Program-made: the position numbers and the translations under genes | In this document: positions 15,971-24,767 of the stretch, one piece after another | How positions within the stretch are numbered: position 1 is the first letter of the stretch | Layout of the letters: each line of letters opens with the position of its first letter | The notes under the pieces: model-generated | What the model was told of the DNA's origin: nothing | The model's database searches: none | Seen by the model: the letters and a program-made list of their open reading frames with translations, nothing else | From: JAWVFK01 sp033856175 | GTDB lineage: Bacteria; Actinomycetota; Thermoleophilia; Solirubrobacterales; 70-9 | Assembly (NCBI GenBank): GCA_033856175.1 | Contig: JAWVFK010000012.1 | Coordinates: 11,626-75,625, forward strand | Direction: 5' to 3' | DNA length: 64,000 bases

Positions 15971-17395
15971 CTAGGGAACCCGGTGGACCTCGAAGAGATT
16001 GGTCCCCAGCTCCTGCTCGGGCAGGCCGGCGGTGATCGCGATCAGCTCGCCCGAGCGGGCGACCCCCTCGCGCTCGGCGAGCATCGCGCACTCGGCCAGC
16101 AGGTCGCGCAGGCCGCTCCACTGCTCTGCCAGCACCGAGCGGACGCCGAAGAGAAGGTTGAGCCGGCGCACGGTCTCGATCCGCGGCGAAACCGCGAGCA
16201 CGGGGACGCGCGGGCGGTGTGCCGAGACCATGCGGGCCGTGCGGCCGCTCGAGGTCGGGACGACGATCGCCGCCAGCCCCAGCCGGTAGACGGCCCCGAC
16301 CGCGCCCTGGGTGACCGAGCTGGCGATCTCGTGCTCGTCGTTCGAGGTGCGGCCGAGCAGCCACTCGCCGTAGGGAAGATCGGGCTCGGTCTCGCGGGCG
16401 ATCTCGGCCATCACCTTGACGGCCTCGACCGGGTTGCGGCCGACGGCGGTCTCCTCGGAGAGCATCACGGCGTCGGTGCCGTCGTAGATCGCGTTGGCGA
16501 CGTCGGTCACCTCGGCCCGCGTCGGCCGTGGCGAGGTCACCATCGAGGCGAGCATCTGCGTCGCCGTGATCGCCGGCTTCGAGTGGCGGCCGGCGAGCTT
16601 CAGCAGGCGCTTCTGCAGCAGCGGCACCGAGGCGATCGGCATCTCGATGCCGAGGTCGCCGCGGGCGACCATGATGCCGCCGCCGGCGGCGCGGACGATC
16701 TCCACGGCGTTCTCGCCCTGGGCGGCCTGCGGCTTCTCGATCTTGGCGATCACCGGGATGTCGACCTCGAGCTGCTTGAGGCGGGCCTGCACGGGCTCGA
16801 GGTCGGCGGCGCTGCGGACGAACGACACCGCCAGCAGGTCGATCCCATGCTCGACGGAGAAGTCGATCCATGACATGTCGGACTCGTCGACCGCCGGCAG
16901 ATCGACGTCGACGCCCGGCAGGTTGAGGCCCTTGTGCGAGGACAGAGCGCCGCCGATCTCGACCTCGCAGCGAACCTCGTCGCCGCTCGACTCGAGGACC
17001 TTCAGCCGGATCGACCCGTCGGCGAGGTAGACGGTGTCGCCGGCGTCGAGCGCCGCCGCCAGCCCCGACCAGGTGACCGAGGCGCCATGGGCGTCGCCCA
17101 GCGTCGGCTTCGTCGTCAGCGTGAACTCGCTGCCGGAGTCGAGCTCGACCACGTCGCCGGCGATGTCGCCGATCCGCAGCTTCGGCCCGGGCAGATCGCC
17201 GAGCAGGCCGACCTCGCGGCCCGCCTTCTCCGCCGCCAGGCGCACCCGCTCGATCGTCGCCGCGTGCTGATCGTGGGTGGCGTGGGCGAAGTTCAGCCGC
17301 AACACGTCGGCGCCGGCCTCGATCAGCTCGACCAGGGTCGCCTCGTCGTTGCAGGCGGGGCCGATCGTGGCGACGATCTTGGTTCGGCGAGTCAC
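15971..17395 (-). CDS. pyk: Pyruvate kinase
   Basis: The 474-residue enzyme converts phosphoenolpyruvate and ADP to pyruvate and ATP in glycolysis. TKIVATIGPA opens the barrel, GDLPGPKLRIG is the ADP/PEP loop, VIAKIEKPQA carries the catalytic Lys218 and metal ligand Glu220, and ARGDLGIEMP is the second metal site. The B domain lies at about 70-165, and the C-terminal regulatory domain (VVPTSSGRTARMVSAHRP) is complete. The N-terminal motif reads NFAHATHDQH where most homologues have NFSHG, a minor oddity. The GTG start overlaps the stop of the upstream P-type ATPase gene by 4 bases (GTGA), so the two are probably translationally coupled. Confidence 0.95.
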   Translation of the reverse strand: MTRRTKIVATIGPACNDEATLVELIEAGADVLRLNFAHATHDQHAATIERVRLAAEKAGREVGLLGDLPGPKLRIGDIAGDVVELDSGSEFTLTTKPTLGDAHGASVTWSGLAAALDAGDTVYLADGSIRLKVLESSGDEVRCEVEIGGALSSHKGLNLPGVDVDLPAVDESDMSWIDFSVEHGIDLLAVSFVRSAADLEPVQARLKQLEVDIPVIAKIEKPQAAQGENAVEIVRAAGGGIMVARGDLGIEMPIASVPLLQKRLLKLAGRHSKPAITATQMLASMVTSPRPTRAEVTDVANAIYDGTDAVMLSEETAVGRNPVEAVKVMAEIARETEPDLPYGEWLLGRTSNDEHEIASSVTQGAVGAVYRLGLAAIVVPTSSGRTARMVSAHRPRVPVLAVSPRIETVRRLNLLFGVRSVLAEQWSGLRDLLAECAMLAEREGVARSGELIAITAGLPEQELGTNLFEVHRVP

Positions 17396-19827
17396 GCGGC
17401 TTCCATTGTGGGGGTTGGAGGGGGCCCGGGCTGGTCGGATTCATCCTCCTCGAGCCGTTGGATCTGCGGCAGCCGCCAGATCGCGCTCGCCAGCGCCAGG
17501 CCCGCCGCGGTGCAGAGCAGCGCCAGGAACCACTGGCCGCCGGCCAGCAGCTTCATGTCGAAGAAGTCGCGCACCGGAGCCGCGGCCAGCACGGCGGCGA
17601 AGAGGGCGCCGAGCGCGGCGACCATCGCCAGCACGTACCCCTGGATCGCGATGTGCTCGCGGCCGGGCCCGCGCTCGAGCAGCAGGATGAAGCAGAGGCC
17701 GAGGACGATCAGCGTCGTCGTCGCGGCCGTGCGCCCCTCTTCGAGCGTGCCACCGAAGACCGTGTCGACGAGGAAGAAGGCCGACAGCGAGGCGGCGGCT
17801 ATGGCGACGCCGGCCGGCAGTGCGAAGGCGGCGAGCGCCCGCAGCAGGCGGCCGCGGTAGAGGGGGCCGTCGCTGGGCGCGAGCGCGAGGACGAACGAGG
17901 GGATGCCGATCGTCAGCAGCGCCGCCAGCGTCAGGTGGCGCGGCAGGAACGGGAAGGCGAGGCCGGCGACGCCGACGGTGCCGATCAGCATCGCCGCGTA
18001 GATCGTCTTGGTCAGGTAGAGGCGGCCGAGGCGGTGGATGTTGCGGGCGATCCGCCGGCCCTCCTCGACGGCCCGCGGCAGCATCGCGAACTCGTCCTCG
18101 AGCAGGACGATGTCGGCGACCCCTTTCGAGACCTGGCTGCCCGAGCCCATCGCCACCGCCAGCCGCGCCTGCTTGAGCGCCGGCACGTCGTTGACGCCGT
18201 CGCCGATCATCGCCGTGAAGCGGCCGGCGTCGGAGAGCGCCCGAACGAGTGCCTTCTTCTGCTCGGGGCGGATGCGGCAGAAGATCGTGTTGCTCTTTGC
18301 CGCCTCGGCGAGCTCGCGGCCGCCCGCCGGCAGGTCGGCGCCCTCGATCACGCCGGCGTCGCGCAGCACCCCGACCGCGTAGGCAACGGCGGTGACGGTG
18401 CTCGCCGCGTCCCCGGAGATCAGCTTCAGCTCGACCCCCTGGTCGCGCATGAACTCGATCGTCGCCGCGGCGTCGGGGCGCAGCGTCTCCTCGAGGACGA
18501 TCAGCGCCAGCGGCGTCAGCCGCGGCGCCGGCTCGGCGCTCGGATCTCGCGGCAGCGGCGCCTGGGATAGGCCGAAGGCGACGACGCGCCGGCCCTGGGC
18601 CGTGTGGGTCTCGAGCGAGCGCTGCAGCCCCGGGTCGAGGCTGAGGGCGCCGGCGGCAATCAGGACGTCGGGCGCGCCGAGGACATAGCTGTGGCGGGCG
18701 CCGGCGTCCTCGAGCGTCAGCCCGCTCCACTTCCAGTCCGAGGAGAACGGGACCTCGGCGACCGGGCTCTCGGGCTGGCCCGGGTAGCGCTCGCCGATCG
18801 CCTGCAGCGTGCGGTTGCGCTCGCCGGCCGAGGCGGCGAAGCGGCCGAGGGCCTCGTGGGCCTGTGCGGCCGGCACGGCGTCCGCGGTCTCGACCGCGAT
18901 CAGCTCGAGATTGCCGTCGGTCAGCGTGCCCGTCTTGTCGACGCAGACGGTGTCGACCGCGGCGAGCGCCTCGGTCGCGCTCATCTGCTGGACGAGCGTG
19001 TTCTGCTTGGCGAGGCGGACCGCGGCAACGGCGAGGGTCACGCTCATCAGCAGGACGAGGCCCTCGGGGATCATCGTGATCAACCCGGCGGTCGCCGTCT
19101 GGGCGGCCTCACGGAGCTCGGTGTGGCGGGCGTGCAGGGCGAAGATCAGCACGGCGCCGAGCGGCGCCATCACGTAGGTGGTGGCGCGCAGCAGCCGGTT
19201 GACCTCGAGCTGCAGCGGGGAGGGGGGATGGCGGAAGGCGCGCGCCTCGCCGGCGATCCGGCCGGCGTGGCTCTGCTCGCGCACCGCCTCGACCTCGTAG
19301 AAGCCCGAGCCGGCGATGCAGAACGAGCCCGAAAGCACCTTCTCGCCGCGGCGCTTGCGGACGCCGTCGGACTCGCCGGTCAGCGCCGACTCGTCGAGCG
19401 TCAGGCCGCGCGAGTGCATGACGGCGCCGTCGGCGACGAGCTGGTCGCCCGGCTCGACGCGGACGACGTCGCCCGGCACGACCTCGTCGCCGTGCAGCTC
19501 GGCGACCTCGCCGTCGCGCAGCACCCGCGCTCGCGGCGCCGCCAGGACCGCGAGCCGGTCGAGCGTCTCCTTGGCCTTCGTCTCCTGGCGGATGCCGATG
19601 TAGCTGTTGACGATCGCGATCAGCCCGAAGAGGGCGTCGGCGAACAGCCCCAGCGACAGCACGAGGACGAAGAACACGGCGAGGATCGCGTTGAAGAGCG
19701 TGAAGACGTTGCCGGCGACGATGCTCGCCATCGAGCGGCTCGAGGCCTGCTCGACGGGCCCGAGGCGCTTCAGCCGCAGCGCCGCCTCGGCCTTCGAGAG
19801 CCCTCTGACCGGCGCCGCCTCGCTCAT
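17392..19827 (-). CDS. ctpE: CtpE-like P-type cation-transporting ATPase
   Basis: Taken from ATG 19827 the protein has 811 residues; the frame extends 37 codons further but into the divergent promoter region. TGES (150-153) is in the actuator domain, PEGL (254-257) in the transport helix, and the phosphorylated Asp297 in DKTGTLTDG. An ATP-binding domain with GDGVND follows, then six C-terminal membrane helices. The start (GNVFTLFNAILAVFF, NSYIGIRQETKAKETLDRL) resembles mycobacterial CtpE, a plasma-membrane calcium-uptake ATPase; that similarity is from memory, so the ion is not proven. Its last 4 bases overlap the pyruvate kinase start (GTGA). Confidence 0.85.
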   Translation of the reverse strand: MSEAAPVRGLSKAEAALRLKRLGPVEQASSRSMASIVAGNVFTLFNAILAVFFVLVLSLGLFADALFGLIAIVNSYIGIRQETKAKETLDRLAVLAAPRARVLRDGEVAELHGDEVVPGDVVRVEPGDQLVADGAVMHSRGLTLDESALTGESDGVRKRRGEKVLSGSFCIAGSGFYEVEAVREQSHAGRIAGEARAFRHPPSPLQLEVNRLLRATTYVMAPLGAVLIFALHARHTELREAAQTATAGLITMIPEGLVLLMSVTLAVAAVRLAKQNTLVQQMSATEALAAVDTVCVDKTGTLTDGNLELIAVETADAVPAAQAHEALGRFAASAGERNRTLQAIGERYPGQPESPVAEVPFSSDWKWSGLTLEDAGARHSYVLGAPDVLIAAGALSLDPGLQRSLETHTAQGRRVVAFGLSQAPLPRDPSAEPAPRLTPLALIVLEETLRPDAAATIEFMRDQGVELKLISGDAASTVTAVAYAVGVLRDAGVIEGADLPAGGRELAEAAKSNTIFCRIRPEQKKALVRALSDAGRFTAMIGDGVNDVPALKQARLAVAMGSGSQVSKGVADIVLLEDEFAMLPRAVEEGRRIARNIHRLGRLYLTKTIYAAMLIGTVGVAGLAFPFLPRHLTLAALLTIGIPSFVLALAPSDGPLYRGRLLRALAAFALPAGVAIAAASLSAFFLVDTVFGGTLEEGRTAATTTLIVLGLCFILLLERGPGREHIAIQGYVLAMVAALGALFAAVLAAAPVRDFFDMKLLAGGQWFLALLCTAAGLALASAIWRLPQIQRLEEDESDQPGPPPTPTMEAA

Positions 19828-19901
19828 CCGCCCATCTATACAGATCGCGAGGCGTCGCGCCTGGCCCGGACGGCCGCGGGCCGGCACTCGGGACAGCCAG
19901 A

Positions 19902-19907
19902 TAGGGT
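19902..19907 (+). promoter_or_regulatory. -10 element (TAGGGT) for the F420-type oxidoreductase gene
   Basis: TAGGGT ends 8 bases before the ATG at 19916, so transcription should begin at or next to the start codon (leaderless). Confidence 0.45.
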
Positions 19908-19915
19908 TGCCGCCG

Positions 19916-20977
19916 ATGGCGCTGAAGCTTGGACTCAACCTCGGCTACTGGGGGATCGGGCCGCGTGGCGACGAGGCGCTCGAGATCGTCCTCGCCGCCG
20001 AGCAGGCCGGCTTCGAGTCGGTCTGGGTCGCCGAGTCCTACGGCTCTGACGTCGTCAGCGTCCTCGCCTGGCTGGCGCCGCAGACCGAGACGATCAAGCT
20101 CGGCGGCGCGATCATGCAGGTGCCGGCGCGGGCGCCTGCGGCCGCGGCGATGGCCGGCTGCACGATCGACGCCCTCTCGAATGGCCGCTTCCTCTTCGGC
20201 TTCGGCCCCTCGGGCCCGCAGGTCTCCGAGGGCTGGTACGGGGTCGACTACGCCAAGCCCTGGGGGCGGACGCGCGAGTACATCGAGGTCGTCCGCAAGA
20301 TCGTCGCCCGCGAGGGCCCGCTCGAATACGACGGTCAGCACTACAAGCTGCCGCTGCCCGGTGGTCAGGGCAAGGCGCTGAAGCTCAACTTCCACCCGCT
20401 GCGCAACGAGATCCCGATCTTCGTCGGCGCGATCGGCCGCAAGTCGGTCGAGATGGCGGCCGAGATCTGCGACGGCTGGATACCGATCTTCTTCAGCGTC
20501 GAGGAGCTCGACAAGGTCTGGGGTGAGCACATCGAGGCCGGCCTCGCCAAGGGCGGCCGCAGTCGCTCCGACCTCGAGATCTCGCCCGCGGTCCAGGTCG
20601 CGATCGACGGTGACCTCGACGCTGCCCGCGCCGTCGTCAAGGCGGGGCTGCTGCTCTACCTCGGCGGCATGGGCTCGCGCAAGACGAACTTCTACGTCGA
20701 CCTCGCCTGCCGCTTCGGCTTCGAGAAGGAGGCGCTACAGGTCCAGGAGCTCTTCCTCGCCGGCGATCGCGAGAAGGCCTACGAGGCGATCCCAGACGAA
20801 CTGGTCGCCAAGACGTCGATGATCGGCAGCGAGGCCGAGGTCAGCGAGCGGATCGAGGCCTTCGCCCGCGGCGGCGTCGATCGGATGATCGTCTCGCCGG
20901 TGCAGGTCGATCCCGAGCAGCGCAAGCACACGGTCGAGCGCCTCGGCGCGATCGTCGCCGCGGCGGCCCCGGCCTAG
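19916..20977 (+). CDS. LLM-class F420-dependent oxidoreductase
   Basis: The 353-residue protein has the luciferase-like monooxygenase TIM-barrel fold. KLGLNLGYWG is the first strand, EQAGFESVWVAESYGSD the second, KLGGAIMQVPARAPAAAAM the characteristic segment before the cofactor site, and FLFGFGPSGPQVSEGWYG the binding loop. Actinobacterial members use coenzyme F420 and transfer hydride to varied substrates; this subgroup is often annotated as LLM class F420-dependent. The frame is open further upstream, but ATG 19916 begins exactly at the first barrel strand and follows a close-set -10 element. It stands alone and diverges from the P-type ATPase. Substrate unknown. Confidence 0.85.
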   Translation: MALKLGLNLGYWGIGPRGDEALEIVLAAEQAGFESVWVAESYGSDVVSVLAWLAPQTETIKLGGAIMQVPARAPAAAAMAGCTIDALSNGRFLFGFGPSGPQVSEGWYGVDYAKPWGRTREYIEVVRKIVAREGPLEYDGQHYKLPLPGGQGKALKLNFHPLRNEIPIFVGAIGRKSVEMAAEICDGWIPIFFSVEELDKVWGEHIEAGLAKGGRSRSDLEISPAVQVAIDGDLDAARAVVKAGLLLYLGGMGSRKTNFYVDLACRFGFEKEALQVQELFLAGDREKAYEAIPDELVAKTSMIGSEAEVSERIEAFARGGVDRMIVSPVQVDPEQRKHTVERLGAIVAAAAPA

Positions 20978-21013
20978 GTCCCTCCGAGCCTCCGGCCGCC
21001 GGCGCGAATCTCA

Positions 21014-21019
21014 TAGGCT
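21014..21019 (+). promoter_or_regulatory. -10 element (TAGGCT) for the pnt operon
   Basis: TAGGCT ends 9 bases before the TTG start at 21029, with no Shine-Dalgarno between. The first pnt message is probably leaderless. Confidence 0.45.
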
Positions 21020-21028
21020 GCCGCGGTC

Positions 21029-22150
21029 TTGCGTATTGGGGTCCCCAAAGAGACGACCGACAGGGAGCGGCGGGTCGCGCTGGTTCCCGACGTCGCCAAG
21101 CTGCTGACCGCGGCCGAGCACGAGGTCGTGTTCGAGCCCGGGGCGGGAGAGGGCGCCCACCATCCCGACGGCCAGTACACCGAGGCCGGCGCGGCGAGCG
21201 GCGACCCCTGGGGCGCCGAGGTCCTCGTCAAGGTCGCGCCGCCGAGCGGCGAGGAGATCGCCAAGCTCTCCTCGGGCCAGGTCCTGATCGGCTTCCTGGC
21301 GCCGCTGACCGCAGCGGAGACGACGAAGGCGCTGCAGAGCGCCGGCGTCACCAGCTTCGCGATGGAGGCGATCCCGCGGATCACCCGCGCCCAGTCGATG
21401 GACGCGCTCTCCTCGCAGGCGACCGTCGCCGGCTACGTGGCGACGCTGATCGCCGCCCGCGAGGCCGGCCGCTTCTTCCCGATGCTGACAACCGCGGCGG
21501 GGACGATCGCCCCGGCCAAGGTGCTGGTGCTCGGCGCCGGCGTCGCCGGCCTGCAGGCGATCGCCACGGCCAAGCGGCTCGGCGCGATCGTCACCGGCTT
21601 CGACGTCCGCCGCGCCGCCTGGGAGCAGATCCAGAGCCTCGGCGGTCGTCCACTCGAGCTCGACTTCCTGCCCGACGCCGAGGGCGAGGGCGGCTACGCC
21701 CGACCGCTGACCGACGAGGAGAACGCCAAGGTCCGCGATGCCGTCGGCGAGGCCGCCGGCAGGGCCGACATCGTCATCACCACGGCGGCGATCCCCGGCC
21801 GCCCGGCGCCGGTGCTGATCACCGCCGACGCCTTCGCGGCGATGAAGCCGGGGTCGGTCATCGTCGACCTCGCCGCCGAGACCGGTGGCAACTGCGAGGC
21901 GACCGAGCCGGGCCAGACCGTCGAGCGCAACGGCGTCCGCGTCATCGGCCCGCTCAACCTGCCGAGCGAGATGCCCGACCACGCCTCCCAGCTCTACGCC
22001 AAGAACGTCCAGAACCTGCTCGAGCTGCTGGTCGGCGAGGATGGCTCGCTCAACCTGAACTTCGACGACGAGATCGTCGCCGGCGCCTGCATCACCCACG
22101 GCGGCGAGATCAAGAACGAGGGCGCGCGCAAGGCCGCCGGGGGGAGCTGA
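21029..22150 (+). CDS. pntAA: NAD(P) transhydrogenase subunit alpha part 1, NAD-binding
   Basis: The 373-residue protein is the soluble NAD(H)-binding domain of proton-translocating transhydrogenase, related to alanine dehydrogenase. MRIGVPKET starts the N-terminal domain, LVLGAGVAGLQAIATAKRLGA is the Rossmann glycine motif, and MKPGSVIVDLAAETGGNCE and GPLNLPSEMP are conserved at the nucleotide site. With pntAB and pntB it transfers hydride from NADH to NADP+ at the membrane, driven by the proton gradient, to supply NADPH. The TTG start follows a close-set -10. The split into alpha part 1, alpha part 2 and beta is the arrangement common in many bacteria. Confidence 0.93.
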   Translation: MRIGVPKETTDRERRVALVPDVAKLLTAAEHEVVFEPGAGEGAHHPDGQYTEAGAASGDPWGAEVLVKVAPPSGEEIAKLSSGQVLIGFLAPLTAAETTKALQSAGVTSFAMEAIPRITRAQSMDALSSQATVAGYVATLIAAREAGRFFPMLTTAAGTIAPAKVLVLGAGVAGLQAIATAKRLGAIVTGFDVRRAAWEQIQSLGGRPLELDFLPDAEGEGGYARPLTDEENAKVRDAVGEAAGRADIVITTAAIPGRPAPVLITADAFAAMKPGSVIVDLAAETGGNCEATEPGQTVERNGVRVIGPLNLPSEMPDHASQLYAKNVQNLLELLVGEDGSLNLNFDDEIVAGACITHGGEIKNEGARKAAGGS

Positions 22151-22152
22151 GG

Positions 22153-22494
22153 ATGAGCCTGATCACCGAGGTGACGATCTTCGTCCTCGCCGCCTTCGTC
22201 GGCTTCGAGGTGATCTCGAAGGTGCCGACGACGCTGCACACGCCGCTGATGTCGCAGACCAACGCGATCCACGGCATCGTCCTGCTCGGCGGGCTGATCG
22301 TCATCGGCGCCTCCGACCGCACGCTCGACCACGTCATCGGCGTCATCGCGATCGCCTTCGGCACGATCAACATCGTCGGCGGCTTCGTCGTCACCGACCG
22401 CATGCTCGGAATGTTCTCGCGCAAGCCAAAGCCCGCGGCGGCGCCGGCAGAGGCTGCCGCGCCGGCCGCCGATGAGCCGGGCGGGGAGGGCTGA
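22153..22494 (+). CDS. pntAB: NAD(P) transhydrogenase subunit alpha part 2, membrane
   Basis: The 113-residue membrane subunit has three to four hydrophobic segments (TEVTIFVLAAFVGFEVISK, AIHGIVLLGGLIVIGAS, VIGVIAIAFGTINIVGGF) and the VPTTLHTPLMSQTNAIHGI signature of the PntAB family, which forms part of the proton channel. The C-terminal 25 residues are an Ala/Pro-rich extension. It starts 2 bases after the pntAA stop with GGAGCTGAGG just upstream, so the two are translated together. Confidence 0.93.
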   Translation: MSLITEVTIFVLAAFVGFEVISKVPTTLHTPLMSQTNAIHGIVLLGGLIVIGASDRTLDHVIGVIAIAFGTINIVGGFVVTDRMLGMFSRKPKPAAAPAEAAAPAADEPGGEG

Positions 22495-22499
22495 TCGCG

Positions 22500-23915
22500 A
22501 TGCCGCTCGCCGCGCTTGCGCCCAACTCCGACGGGGTGACGCTGCTCTACATCCTCGCCTTCTCGCTGTTCATCTACGGCATCCGCCAGGGCACCCATCC
22601 GACGACGGCCAAGCGCGGCAACATGGTCGCCGCGGTCGGCATGACGATCGCCGTCGTCGCGACGCTGCTGCGCTCCGACATTCACCAGGGCGCGCTGATC
22701 GCGCTCGGCATCGGAATCGGCACGGCCGTCGGCGTGCCGGCGGCGCGCCAGGTGAAGATGACCCAGATGCCGCAGATGGTGGCGCTGTTCAACGGCGTCG
22801 GCGGCGGCGCCGCGGCGCTGATCTCCTGGGGCGAGTTCCGCCACCAGCTCGACCTCGGCGGCAACATCCCGCTCGACATCTTCGTGCCGGTGCTGTTCTC
22901 GATGGTCGTCGGCTCGATCTCCTTCTGGGGCTCGAACATCGCCTTCGCCAAGCTCCAGGAGCTGATCTCGGGGCGGCCGATCCTGCTGCCCGGCCAGCAC
23001 ATCTTCAACGGCCTGCTGCTGGCGGCGATCCTCGCCGGCTGCGTGATGCTCGGCATCGACCACGACTCGATGCCCTCTGAGGGCCTCTTCATCGCCGTGC
23101 TGATCGGCGCCGGCGTGCTCGGCAACCTCTTCGTGCTGCCGATCGGCGGCGCCGACATGCCGGTCGTGATCTCGCTGCTCAACGCCTTCACCGGGCTGGC
23201 GGCCGCCGCGGCCGGCTTCGCCCTCGACAACGTCGCGCTGATCGTCGCCGGCACCCTCGTCGGCTCCTCGGGAACGATCCTGACGCTGGAAATGAGCCAG
23301 GCGATGAACCGCTCGATCTCCAACCTGCTCTTCTCCGGCTTCGGCGCGACCGTCGCCGGGCCGGCCGGCAGCGCCGAGGACCGCCCGGTGCGCTCGATGA
23401 ACGCCCAGGACGCGGCGATCCAGATGGCCTACGCCGACAAAGTCGTCGTCGTGCCGGGCTACGGGATGGCGGTCGCCCAGGCCCAGCACGCCGTCCGTGA
23501 GATGGCGCAGGAGCTCGGCAAGCGCGGGGTGGACGTCAGCTATGCGATCCACCCGGTCGCCGGCCGCATGCCGGGCCACATGAACGTCCTGCTCGCCGAG
23601 GCCGACGTCCCCTACGAGCAGCTCAAGGAGATGGACGAGGTAAACCCGGAGATGCCGCAGACCGACGTCGCGATCGTCATCGGCGCCAACGACGTCACCA
23701 ACCCCGCGGCCAAGACCAACGAGGGCAGCCCGATCTACGGCATGCCGATCATCGAGGTCAACCAGGCCCAGCAGGTGATCGTCCTCAAGCGCTCGATGAA
23801 CCCCGGCTTCGCCGGCATCGAGAACGAGCTCTACTACGACCCCAAGACCTCGATGCTCTTCGGCGACGCCAAGGCGTCGGTCGGCGAGATCACCGGCGAG
23901 CTCGGCAAGCTGTAA
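22500..23915 (+). CDS. pntB: NAD(P) transhydrogenase subunit beta
   Basis: The 471-residue protein combines about nine membrane helices (residues 1-270; GTHPTTAKRGNMVAAVGM and NAFTGLAAAAAGFALDN are conserved) with a C-terminal NADP(H)-binding domain (about 300-471; VVVPGYGMAVAQAQHAV, HPVAGRMPGHMNVLLAEA, GANDVTNPAA, SMNPGFAGIENELYY). It completes the proton channel and binds NADP. It begins 5 bases after pntAB and is followed by a hairpin terminator, so the operon is three genes. Confidence 0.95.
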   Translation: MPLAALAPNSDGVTLLYILAFSLFIYGIRQGTHPTTAKRGNMVAAVGMTIAVVATLLRSDIHQGALIALGIGIGTAVGVPAARQVKMTQMPQMVALFNGVGGGAAALISWGEFRHQLDLGGNIPLDIFVPVLFSMVVGSISFWGSNIAFAKLQELISGRPILLPGQHIFNGLLLAAILAGCVMLGIDHDSMPSEGLFIAVLIGAGVLGNLFVLPIGGADMPVVISLLNAFTGLAAAAAGFALDNVALIVAGTLVGSSGTILTLEMSQAMNRSISNLLFSGFGATVAGPAGSAEDRPVRSMNAQDAAIQMAYADKVVVVPGYGMAVAQAQHAVREMAQELGKRGVDVSYAIHPVAGRMPGHMNVLLAEADVPYEQLKEMDEVNPEMPQTDVAIVIGANDVTNPAAKTNEGSPIYGMPIIEVNQAQQVIVLKRSMNPGFAGIENELYYDPKTSMLFGDAKASVGEITGELGKL

Positions 23916-23967
23916 CAAGGACCGTCCGCCTCCTCAGCTGGGCGCGTTGCGGGGGCGGCCGGTCTGC

Positions 23968-24019
23968 CCGCGACCTCCTCCGCTTCGCGTCCGGGGGTCG
24001 CCGGGTCGCGGCGTTTTTT
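23968..24019 (+). terminator. Intrinsic terminator after pntB
   Basis: CCGCGACC (23968-23975) pairs with GGTCGCGG (24004-24011), followed by CG and six T residues (24014-24019). The T-tract overlaps the stop codon of the convergent LapA-domain gene. Confidence 0.6.
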
Positions 24020-24254
24020 AGCGGCGGTGGGCGCGCCAGCGGGCGCTGAGCCAGCCGATCGCGAAGCCCAGCAGCATCGCGATCAGCAGGGCGAAGACGA
24101 GCGAGGTCGTCGCCTTGCCGAGGATGAAGTCGATCTCCACCCGCTGCGAGTTGGCGACGACGAAGACGATCGCCAAGATCAGCGCGGCGACGAGGCCCCA
24201 GGTGCGCAGCGACGTGCGCTTGGGCGGCGGTGGCGTCGAGATCTCATCGGCCAT
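24018..24254 (-). CDS. LapA-domain (DUF1049) small membrane protein
   Basis: The 78-residue protein has two membrane helices (TWGLVAALILAIVFVVANS and TTSLVFALLIAMLLGFAIGWL) flanking SQRVEIDFILGKATT, the compact pattern of the lipopolysaccharide-assembly-A / DUF1049 family (NxxxVxxxFxxG). In Gram-positive bacteria the role of this family is unknown. The tail RWRAHRR is basic and probably cytosolic. A TACAGT -10 ends 7 bases before the ATG on the minus strand, so the message is probably leaderless. It is convergent with pntB. Confidence 0.75.
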   Translation of the reverse strand: MADEISTPPPPKRTSLRTWGLVAALILAIVFVVANSQRVEIDFILGKATTSLVFALLIAMLLGFAIGWLSARWRAHRR

Positions 24255-24261
24255 GCGCCGG

Positions 24262-24267
24262 ACTGTA
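24262..24267 (-). promoter_or_regulatory. -10 element (TACAGT) for the LapA-domain gene
   Basis: On the minus strand TACAGT ends 7 bases before the ATG at 24254, with only CCGGCGC between. Confidence 0.4.
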
Positions 24268-24366
24268 GCCCACGCCGCGGCCTGCCCCCGCGGCTTGGCT
24301 CACCTCCGTTTCCCTGCGGCGCGGAACTTCTGACACCCCGCGGCAGATCGGCGCAACTCGCCGACC

Positions 24367-24372
24367 TAGCGT
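24367..24372 (+). promoter_or_regulatory. -10 element (TAGCGT) for the phospholipase gene
   Basis: TAGCGT is 6 bases before the ATG at 24379. The same CCTAGCGTCGG sequence sits before the gene at 28663 with the same 6-base gap. Confidence 0.5.
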
Positions 24373-24378
24373 CGGCCC

Positions 24379-24738
24379 ATGCCCAAAATCACGAGTCGCC
24401 TCCATGTCCCTGTCCTCTCGATCGTCGCTGCGCTCTGCCTCCTGCCGGCGCAGGCGGCGGCGCGTCCGCATGCCCCCAATGGCTGCGGCACCACGTCCAC
24501 AGCCTGGGTCCCGGAGCTCCATTTCACCCCGGCCTGCAATCGCCACGACCTCTGCTACTCGACGCCGGGCGTCGTGCGCCGAGACTGCGATCGCCGCTTC
24601 CTCTACGACATGCGGGCGATCTGCGACGCTCGCCCGGACCGCATCCCCTGCCGCCTGCTCGCCGACCTCTACTACACCGCCGTCCGAGTCCTCGGCCGCT
24701 GGGCCTTCGAGATCGACCAGCGCCAGGCGTATGTATGA
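24379..24738 (+). CDS. Small secreted phospholipase A2-like protein
   Basis: The 119-residue protein starts with a signal peptide (MPKITSRLHVPVLSIVAAL, cleavage near AQAAA) and then carries HFTPACNRHDLCYSTPG. This is the CxRHDxCY core of phospholipase A2, where the His is the general base and the following Asp binds calcium. A later CDRRFLYDM segment supplies the second helix with its Cys and Asp. Length and layout fit the bacterial/fungal prokaryotic-type PLA2 family of about 120 residues. It probably cleaves the sn-2 acyl chain of phospholipids outside the cell. The canonical GCGxG calcium loop is represented only by NGCGTTS. The start is supported by the -10 at 24367. Confidence 0.8.
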   Translation: MPKITSRLHVPVLSIVAALCLLPAQAAARPHAPNGCGTTSTAWVPELHFTPACNRHDLCYSTPGVVRRDCDRRFLYDMRAICDARPDRIPCRLLADLYYTAVRVLGRWAFEIDQRQAYV

Positions 24739-24767
24739 TCGTGGGGTATTACCTACGGAGGACGGCG

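Noticed and set aside
14536..16035. 499-codon plus-strand frame opposite the cyclase-ATPase gene
   Set aside because: It is a shadow caused by high GC at third positions; it has no motif, and the minus-strand gene has clear domains.
19607..19915. 103-codon extension of the F420-type oxidoreductase
   Set aside because: The extension overlaps the divergent P-type ATPase and its promoter; the barrel begins exactly at ATG 19916.
22110..23918. 602-codon minus-strand frame opposite pntB
   Set aside because: It is antisense to a strongly conserved membrane subunit; the histidine/aspartate-rich product is typical of antisense frames.
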